Shown here one piece after another: positions 57,600 to 64,000 of a stretch of 64,000 nucleotides of DNA; within the stretch, counting starts at the first letter, position 1; each line of letters begins with the position of its first letter. The stretch lies in assembly GCA_030998225.1 (NCBI GenBank), contig JAPYXD010000608.1:2758501-2822500 (forward strand), written 5' to 3'. The position numbers and the translations under genes are program-made. The stretch comes from Diplolepis rosae. Lineage: Eukaryota > Arthropoda > Insecta > Hymenoptera > Diplolepididae. The notes beneath the pieces are model-generated. The model had not been told where the DNA came from, did no database searches, and worked only from the letters and a program-made list of their open reading frames with translations.

Positions 57600-57920
57600 T
57601 CTCTGATGCGGTTTGCAAAAAGTTTGGTTCCTTGGAAGCAGTTAAAAAAATACCACACCTTTCCAATCCCACGAATCAGACAGCATAATCTGTTTTTAAT
57701 GCAATTCAGCTTTCGATGTTGTTTGTGGTGTTTCATCACGTTTGGACCATGATCGTTTTCGAACGACGTTATGGTAAACAATCTATTTTTCATCACCAGT
57801 GATAATTCCTTTCAAAACAGGATCGAATTCATTGCGTTTAAGATGCAAATCACAAGCGTTGTTACGTTTTGTTAAATGAATTTATTTCGATTTATGTGGA
57901 ATCCAAATATCAAGATGGTC
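57600..57920 (-). pseudogene. mariner (irritans-like) transposase fragment
   Basis: Minus strand, in one main frame: LDIWIPHKSK, NNACDLHLKRNEFDPVLKG, ITGDEK (first catalytic D), then a stop where tryptophan is expected, IVYHNVVRKRSWSK, TPQTTSKAELH and DWKGVVFF ... LLPRNQT. This order is diagnostic of mariner transposases. The N-terminal DNA-binding region and the C-terminal D residues are absent; several stops. A truncated old copy. The frame at 57524-57796 is a shadow frame. Confidence 0.85.
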
Positions 57921-58010
57921 AAAGACATTTATGTGTGAAATCGGCAATTACTTCTGGGACAACCCAATACATTTTCGCCGTTGAACCCAGGCAACACTGT
58001 TAGTGCGTCC

Positions 58011-58076
58011 TTAAGGGCATGTGATACTTGAGAAAAGTGGCAAATTCATGTGAACAATTTGATCCAGTTGCATGCC
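58011..58076. mobile_element. MITE fragment (CTTAAGGGC type)
   Basis: CTTAAGGGCATGTGATACTT through AATTTGATCCAGTTGCATGC corresponds, inverted, to 54258-54320. Only one side is present. Confidence 0.65.
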
Positions 58077-59628
58077 CTTAAGGGGTTTCGGCTGAATCGG
58101 TAAAATCACACTGCTAGTAGTCGGAGTGGCCATGGTGATTTTCAGATTTCTTACCTTTTATTTTGGACAGGCTATCGAATTGATGTCCTCAGCCGAATCT
58201 CTGCGAGGAATTGACTTGGTTGGTATGAATTGCTCAATTGTGTCAGTTTCCCTCCTAACCTCCTCATTGCTTTATTTTATTATTTTTAAGAAAATCAATC
58301 TGAGATATTCGATTCTTCGAAAAGATCTCTCAACTTATTCCTAAGCTGTGTATCTTTATTCTGTTCCTCTCTTTGATTCTCTATAAAAAAAGAAAAAAAA
58401 ATAGTTTTTCTCGAAAGAAGCCTAACAATAATCGTTCTGGAATTCTCAACGCTTTGGTCTAGATTTTAAATTTTGTTGCATAAATAAGCAACCGTTGACC
58501 AACGATCATTTCTTTCTAAAAGGGTTGCTTTATTCAATACTTCGGACTTTAAAACCTATGATACAGGTTTTAGTTCACAGAGCTTCACACGCGTTTACGG
58601 AGCATCCCTCCAGGGCCTCCAAAAATTTTAAAATAAGTATGTGTGGTCCAGAAACGTACGTATTCGAACATAAGAAGATTTTATTCATTCTATTTTTAGG
58701 TCAACGCTGGCGCGCTATAACCTAGGAAAACGACCGTGAAATCGTGCTAGACTAAAGAACCTCGTATTTCTGACAAACCTTTTTCCGTCGAATTATTGAG
58801 AAAAAACTAAAACAGCCCTAATGGTTTATTCGAATGAAACTCCATGAACTGAATAATTATGGGTTGAAAATGAAGAATTTAATAAATACATCCCAAAAGT
58901 TTGGGGATTATAGGTTGGTAGTGGTCAAACAGGACCAATGTATTATTTAAACAAATTGAAAAATTAAATAATAGTCTAGTCGTGGCAAAGCACACCAAGC
59001 GTATCATTTAAACGAAGTGGTAAACAGTTTAGAAAAATTCAATAATAGCCTTGTAGTAGCAAAGGACACCCAGCGTATTATTTAAACAATTTTAAAAATA
59101 ATATATTTATTTCGACCCAAACAGATTTTATTTTAAAAACTAAATCATTCTTATTATTAATTATTTGTTTCTTCGTTTCTACTTATACTCTATTCCATTA
59201 ATTCCATACAGGAAATGCGTGATTATGTGTTATTATTTTTTTGTTATTGAAATAAAAATTAAATGTATAAAATGTGAGATTTTAAAATTGATTAAAAAAA
59301 TTTTGTGCTTAAAAGATGCCTGTATTTCTATTCTTCGGCTCCAGAGATACAATCTTATCTAAGGTGCATGTTTGCTCTCTGTCTTCAGAGTCGAAGTTTG
59401 ATTCTCTGCAAGAAATCATTTATGAATCTACAAAGTGGTGAAATTTCTCACGTACATTAATTTTTCGTAAAAAGTATTCAAAATAGAAAAAATAGAGTTT
59501 AAAAATATGTAAGATGTAATTGGGATTACCATAAATTTTTTTAAGTATTATTAGCAACAACGAGAATTGACAGTAAAATAAAAAGCCAAAAAATAACCAA
59601 ATTTAACATATTTATGCTTGAATTTTAG
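58077..59628. other. Intron/intergenic sequence 5' of the p23 exon
   Basis: No gene recognised; the 58126-58344 frame is hydrophobic but resembles nothing I know. Three degenerate copies of a motif ending (G/C)CGTAT(C/T)ATTTAAAC lie at about 58935, 58990 and 59065. The start exon of p23 is not recognisable here and could lie far upstream. Confidence 0.4.
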
Positions 59629-60007
59629 AATTACTCCACCTCCAGTGATGTGGGCCCAGAGAAATCATATACTTTATGTAACAATTTGTCTGGAAGATTG
59701 TAAAGATCCCATTATCAAAGTGGAACCAGAGAAATTATACTTTAAAGGAACAGGTGGTACAGAACGAAAAATGCATGAAGTTACCATTAATTTTTACAAA
59801 GAAATTGATCCTGATAAAACAGTTCAGAGTCCGAAAGGTAGAAACTTTGAATTTGTACTTGCAAAGAAAGAAGAAGGACCATATTGGCCACGATTAACTA
59901 AAGAAAATAAGAAATTTCATTGGCTGAAAAGTGATTTCAACAAGTGGAAGGATGAAGATGACACCGATGAAGAAACTGGATTTGAAAGTGGTCGCGACTT
60001 AGAAGAG
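59629..60007 (+). CDS. p23 Hsp90 co-chaperone, internal exon
   Basis: One exon between AATTTTAG and GAG/GTAATT, open throughout. It encodes TPPPVMWAQRNHILYVTICL, EDCKDPIIKVEPEKLYFKG, GGTERKMHEVTINFYKEIDP and, toward the end, KKEEGPYWPRLTKENKKFHW, LKSDFNKWKDEDDTDEE. This is the CS-domain core of p23/Sba1 (PTGES3 family). The WPRLTK and WLKSDFNKWKDE region is the signature that contacts the Hsp90 N-domain/ATP lid. p23 binds ATP-bound Hsp90 and stabilises the closed client complex in cytosol and nucleus. The exon covers nearly all of the CS domain. The first exon (start Met and a few residues) and the acidic tail exon(s) are not visible; downstream DNA is transposon-rich, so the following intron is probably long. 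No lesions seen. Confidence 0.93.
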
Positions 60008-60448
60008 GTAATTATAATCTGTATTATTTAATTAATATCTTCATTTAATTGCTAAATTTCTTAACTAGAAAACGGAATTATTTGTTTCCTAAATTTTCTT
60101 TTCTCTTATTTTAATAAATTAATTAGTTGTTTTCACAGATTGCAGTTATTTGTATGTAATATATCTCAATAATTCTATTACTCTCACAAGATTTATCATA
60201 TGATTATATGTGCTATGTGACTTGTTGATGAAAATGCGTCTATTAGAGGCGGACAATGTATGTAGCTCATATTTCGTTGAGACACTACCATAATCCCATG
60301 AGGTAGTTGTTACGTCACACCCACGTAAATAATCACTTCATTCAATGATTCCTCGTTTTACGTTAAAATCTAATGATTTTTACTCAGGGATGAGAATAAG
60401 TTAGTGAAGGACACGGTGGTTGTAAAAGTTATCCAAATTGTATTTATT
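60008..60448. other. Probable p23 intron sequence
   Basis: Starts with the 5' splice site GTAATT at 60008. AT-rich; no exon or repeat recognised. Confidence 0.5.
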
Positions 60449-60876
60449 TTAAGGGAAGAGGTCCACTTTTTCGCGACTGCTGCTGATTAAATGGCAGTTT
60501 GACATATGGTTAGGTACCATTTTCTCAAAACCTATAAAAGCCAACACTATGAAATTTTTGCTAGATATTTCTGATAGCATAACGAATATAATACGCTAGA
60601 ATTATCCTTATAAAATAATATTTATAAAAAACGTGTCTATTCAAAATATTTACATTTTTTTTCTCTGAAATCAGATACATTTTCATTTTTTATATGGAAA
60701 AATAAGATCCAATCTTCAAAATCCTAGTGTATTATGTACCATAACCCTAAGAGTATATACGTACAAAAAAATTCAAGTCTCTAGCTGTATCCATTCCTGA
60801 AATAATGGTACCCAAACATATGCGAAACTGCCATTTAAATAGATTTAGTCGGGAAAAAGTGAACCTCTCCCCTTAA
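60449..60876. mobile_element. MITE with ~70-bp inverted termini
   Basis: TTAAGGGAAGAGGTCCACTTTT at 60449 and the inverse AGTGAACCTCTCCCCTTAAA ending at about 60876; the arms continue through AAATGGCAGTTT and CATATG...GGTACC. TTAA at both ends could be the duplicated target. No transposase. Confidence 0.75.
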
Positions 60877-61631
60877 ACAATAAAAATCAATAATTATGGC
60901 ATAGCCTAATTCGCAAAATAAAACAGAGAAAGAGAGAAAAAGTTTTCGTAGCTTTCCGAGATCCTGATTCGACCTTAACAGAGGTGATCCCCACAGGTGT
61001 GAGCAAGACAGAGCTATTACCCTCAGGAGCGTTAGAGAGACGAAGCGATTATTCTTCTTCGACACTGGATTTAAGATCTTCTTAAAAATCTTGAAACAGA
61101 CCCTGACGGTTTCATGACTTCCGAACTTTAGAATTGAAGATATGTCGGTCAAATTTCACGATCCCACACTATGAAATTCCTTGAAATTTTAGTGGAAGAA
61201 ACCGGACCATTCTTTTGCTAATGAGACCGATGTTAAGTTTGTGAAAAAAGCTAAATGGTTTGCTCTTGCGGTGGGTCTTTTATGTTCTTTTTTATAATGC
61301 GACAGTCAGCGTTTCGCGATACATAGTCATTTTTTAAGTAAATGTTGTTAAATCGTTCAGAATGAAAAAAGAATCGTTTTGAGATCAATATGAATGAATT
61401 TGAATAGTTAAAAAATTTGCAATCCATAATAAAAATACGAAAATGCTGTTTTTTTATATTAATCACGATATGTTTCTGAAATTTTAATATTTTTAGAAAA
61501 AAATTTTACTAGTATTCATTTAAGCAACTGAAGGTAGGCAGTTTTGAAATAATAGATATCACGTATTTTGTATATTTTTTTTATTCTCTTCTCATTATTT
61601 TAAGGTCTTTGGCTATAAATATAATTAAAAT
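60877..61631. other. Non-coding spacer
   Basis: No gene recognised. The minus-strand frames at 60835-61152 and 61251-61466 show no domain. Confidence 0.45.
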
Positions 61632-61896
61632 TACACTCGACTCGCGCTAAGGCGACCTCTGCCAAGGCAACGTTCGCGCTAAGGCGGCGGAAAAGTTCTC
61701 GGTAAGGCGGAGGGCATTGCTTTCCCTTTGCCCCCGCCACGAACCATGAGTTACCAACGTGACTCTATTTACATGCGCAGACATCAAAACTGAAAGCACG
61801 ACGCAGGTCGCGGTAAGTGAGTGGGATCCCCTTTTGCGGATGCCTTAATGCGAATACTCGGTTTTATTTGCGTCGCCTTAGCGCAAATTAAGTGTA
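61632..61896. mobile_element. pogo/mariner-type MITE (TACACT termini)
   Basis: TACACTCGACTCGCGCTAAG and the inverse CTTAGCGCAAATTAAGTGTA. TA at both ends. GC-richer centre with repeated CTAAGGCG motifs; 265 bp, no coding. Confidence 0.8.
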
Positions 61897-61959
61897 TAAA
61901 AGAAGCGTATTTTTATATCTATAATGTTCGAAAAATGAAAAAAGCTTTGGTCAACACGC

Positions 61960-62192
61960 GCGCAATTGTTACGAAGAAATGCACGGTGTTCATCGCACAT
62001 TAGCTGTTCGCATATCATGCAAATCTCCCTTGTCTTCCGCTCGATTCGTACTAGACGAATTGCGCATTTCCTCCTTTTTTTCAAGTATACGCGGTCAGTT
62101 TTTGTTGTGCGCTCCTCTTCATCGCCAGCTAATATCGCTTTAATGCTGCAATGCTGGTCCTGATATCTTGGCGGAGATTTGGGCACCAACAA
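61960..62192 (-). pseudogene. piggyBac-like transposase C-terminal finger relic
   Basis: Minus strand. DRVYLKKRRKCAIRLVRI followed by KTREICMICEQLMCDEHRAF and NNC resembles the cysteine-rich C-terminal domain of piggyBac transposases (C-x2-C ... C-x2-C-x4-C-x2-H ... C), which binds the element's terminal repeats. The second cysteine of the first pair is changed. No catalytic DDD region is present nearby. The frame then runs into the MITE at 61632-61896. Confidence 0.45.
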
Positions 62193-62329
62193 CGCTCGAT
62201 CAAGAACGGCTTGACAAGATGCAAGTATAATGATCTCAAAGTGTTGTTGGCTAATAAGATTCGATCAATTTTGTCCTCAGTGAGATTGCATCTCATTATA
62301 ATAAGCACATTTACGAAGGCTTGATCAAG

Positions 62330-62905
62330 CATGCCGAAGAAAATCCACATGGGCCATCATTTCGTCCTTCTGGTCGTGGTATGTGCATGGTGAAGCTGGT
62401 TGAAAGTATCAATTCCTCTATTTCTCGCATTGTAAGCAGGATGATGTGTGGCTTACCATCTGTGATTTCGACTGTTCCTTTGTCTCAGCCGTTTAAAAAT
62501 AGATTTAAGTTTCATCAACAGTGATGTATCGACGCAGAAATTCACTAGCATTGCAACGGAAAAGCTCTAAACCAGCCATCGAATCGCTCACACATTTGCG
62601 TTCATTCTCGTCGGTGAGCAAACGTGGCACCCATCTTGTCAACAGCTTTTTTATAGACAATTTCTTATGGGAAATTGTAATTACCATGTCATATGATATG
62701 CCTATGGCTTTAACAATTTCTCGCACTTTCACTCGTCGATCGTTTAAAATCATATCGTGAACTTTTTCGATGATTTCTCTCGTCACTACCTCAACTGGAC
62801 GTTCCAAACGGAATTCATCACGAGTAGATGTACGACCACGTTTAAACTCATTCACTCAATCGTACACAGTTTTAAACGATAGTGCAGAACTGCTATGATC
62901 TTTCA
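62330..62905 (-). pseudogene. mariner transposase N-terminal half relic
   Basis: Minus strand: ALSFKTVYD, a stop for the expected tryptophan, then VNEFKRGRTSTRDE, RPVEVVTREIIEKVHDMI, DRRVKVREIVKAIGIS, TRWVPRLLTDENERKCVSD and LRRYITVDET (first catalytic D), then a stop for tryptophan and TAETKEQSK in the next stretch. This is the paired HTH DNA-binding region and the start of the DDD domain of a mariner (mauritiana-like). It breaks off around 62450. Different from the mariner at 57600-57920. Its 5' end abuts the MITE at 62908. Confidence 0.88.
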
Positions 62906-62907
62906 CA

Positions 62908-63313
62908 TACACTCAACTCTACCAGTAAGATCGAGTTTATTTTTTCAAACTCTCCCGATAAGATCCAGTTTAAAGTGGGGGTTCCGCTCTCAGTAAAAAC
63001 GGTGCGTGTGCATCAGTACGCATTTTCAACGAAAACATAACACAAATAGTAACGTAATTCATCGTTATTTGCGCAGTGCGGTTGTTCAATATAATACGAC
63101 GAAAATGAACTTTTATCGAAAACTGTAAATTTTTATCATCTTATTTATACTTCTGTTTACGCTTTAAATTTATTGCCTCTTTAAAAACGCGAGCTTATTA
63201 CTCGAAACATAGTAGAAGGGAATGCGGGTCTTACTAAGAAAGTAATTGGATCTTAACGGGTGGGGAATCCGGGTCTTACTGGGAATAGGATCTTACCGGG
63301 AGAGTTAAGTGTA
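62908..63313. mobile_element. MITE with TACACTYAACTCT termini
   Basis: TACACTCAACTCTACCAGTAAGATC and the inverse GATCTTACCGGGAGAGTTAAGTGTA, TA at both ends. The inner repeats CCC(G/A)(G/A)TAAGA(T/C)CC are reiterated on both sides. 406 bp, no coding. Terminus related to the MITE at 61632. Confidence 0.8.
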
Positions 63314-63817
63314 ACTCGGCGATTTTTTCTTTGGTGTTCTGCCTTTTATATAGAAGTGTTATTATTTTCTGATAGATTTCAGAAAGCTCTATAAATTTTT
63401 TTTCTCCCACTACTTATTTCCGCATTTCGAATATATAAAAAATAGAATTACCATTTTTTTAATAAACAGTGTAATTTTTCATATGCAAATATTCACGGAA
63501 ATACATGTTGCGATGTGACATGTAAATTGATTCAATAGGATTTATAGGTTAGAATCGATACTTACGGTGAAAGATTTCGTATTGGTCATATTTTTTCAAG
63601 GTTATCTTGCGGCAAAAGAAAAGAAGGAAAAAAATTTGTTACTCTGTCACTTCGATTAATTTTTTCACCAACGTTTTTCCCGACTACTTAACAAAACAAC
63701 AGGTCAGTTTTTGTTTGGTAATATTTTATTGTGATGAGGTCGCACTTTTTAGACCTTTTTATTCAGTAATAATTCTTCTTAACTTCTACAATTTTATTGT
63801 ACATATAATCTTCGTTC
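63314..63817. other. AT-rich spacer
   Basis: No gene or repeat recognised. The 63607-63834 frame is hydrophobic and low-complexity. Confidence 0.45.
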
Positions 63818-64000
63818 CCCATTGTATCCAATAGACAAATAGGTCTATAGGATGAGACATCTCCTAGAGGTTTGTTGCCCTTCCTCAGCAGGACCAACCT
63901 CTGCTTCTTCCAGTCTACAAAGAACCTCCCCTCCCGAAGACAGAAGTTAGAGGCTTCCAGGAGGATCTCTGGGTACGCCCCGATCACCTCTTTGAGGATC
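63818..64000 (-). pseudogene. R1-clade reverse transcriptase fragment, runs off window
   Basis: Minus strand, frame open from the window edge: ILKEVIGAYPEILLEA, WKKQRLVLLRKGNKPLG, SSYRPICLLDTMG. This is the fingers region of an R1-clade LINE reverse transcriptase, the same family as 16730-22222. It begins at GATCCTCAAAGAGGT, also the last bases before the deletion in that element. The match ends abruptly at the CCCATTGTATCC position near 63818, after which AT-rich DNA follows, so this copy is 3'-truncated on this side. Confidence 0.88.

Noticed and set aside
58126..58344. Small membrane-protein gene
   Set aside because: Hydrophobic AT-rich frame without recognised family, conserved context or splice support.

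Overview
The window is animal nuclear DNA, most likely from an insect. It is very AT-rich, has no bacterial-style gene packing, and carries spliced exons (GT...AG borders), insect-type transposons (R1-clade LINE, env-bearing gypsy, mariner, piggyBac, hAT, NOF/MULE-like) and one exon of a conserved host gene, the Hsp90 co-chaperone p23. I cannot name the species. A gene resembling the 'cc8L18.2-like' proteins I recall from parasitoid wasps and other arthropods fits a hymenopteran but does not prove it.

Layout. 1-3.3 kb: AT-rich sequence, a candidate last exon of an unidentified gene (694-759) and a 1-kb repeat (repeat A). 3.27-33.93 kb: one very large insertion (here W) bounded by matching 8-bp target duplications and TAGGGATGGGCGAT termini. 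Its arms hold two inverted arrays of a ~110-bp satellite. Three further elements with their own 8-bp duplications sit inside W: a hAT element with a BED-finger exon (3461-5272), a ~20-kb element X (11145-30999) and a 0.7-kb MITE Y (31033-31759). X in turn contains a 2.3-kb palindrome, a TA-flanked inverted-repeat element, a 5.5-kb R1-clade retrotransposon with two broken ORFs, and a gypsy-type element with near-identical LTRs whose 5' part is inverted relative to its pol/env part. 34-44.8 kb: duplications, a TTAA-flanked MITE, a 2.9-kb fold-back element with a 136-codon ORF at its apex, and nested hairpins. 45.2-51.9 kb (minus strand): three decayed coding blocks, namely a USP-like cysteine-protease domain, a NOF/MULE-like transposase and a cc8L18.2-like protein. 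52-58 kb: MITEs, a second decayed cc8L18.2-like copy, a gypsy gag/protease relic and a mariner relic. 59.6-60.0 kb: the p23 exon. 60-64 kb: MITEs, a piggyBac C-terminal relic, a second mariner relic, and at the very end a fragment of another R1-clade reverse transcriptase.

The only sequence I regard as a working host gene is the p23 exon, with the 694-759 exon as a weaker candidate. Everything else is mobile or mobile-derived. The main biology is the stacking order: hAT-type insertions inside a satellite-bearing hAT-type element, retroelements inside those, and later rearrangement. No computation was run. Boundaries come from reading inverted repeats and target duplications by eye and are approximate to a few bases unless a duplication is quoted.
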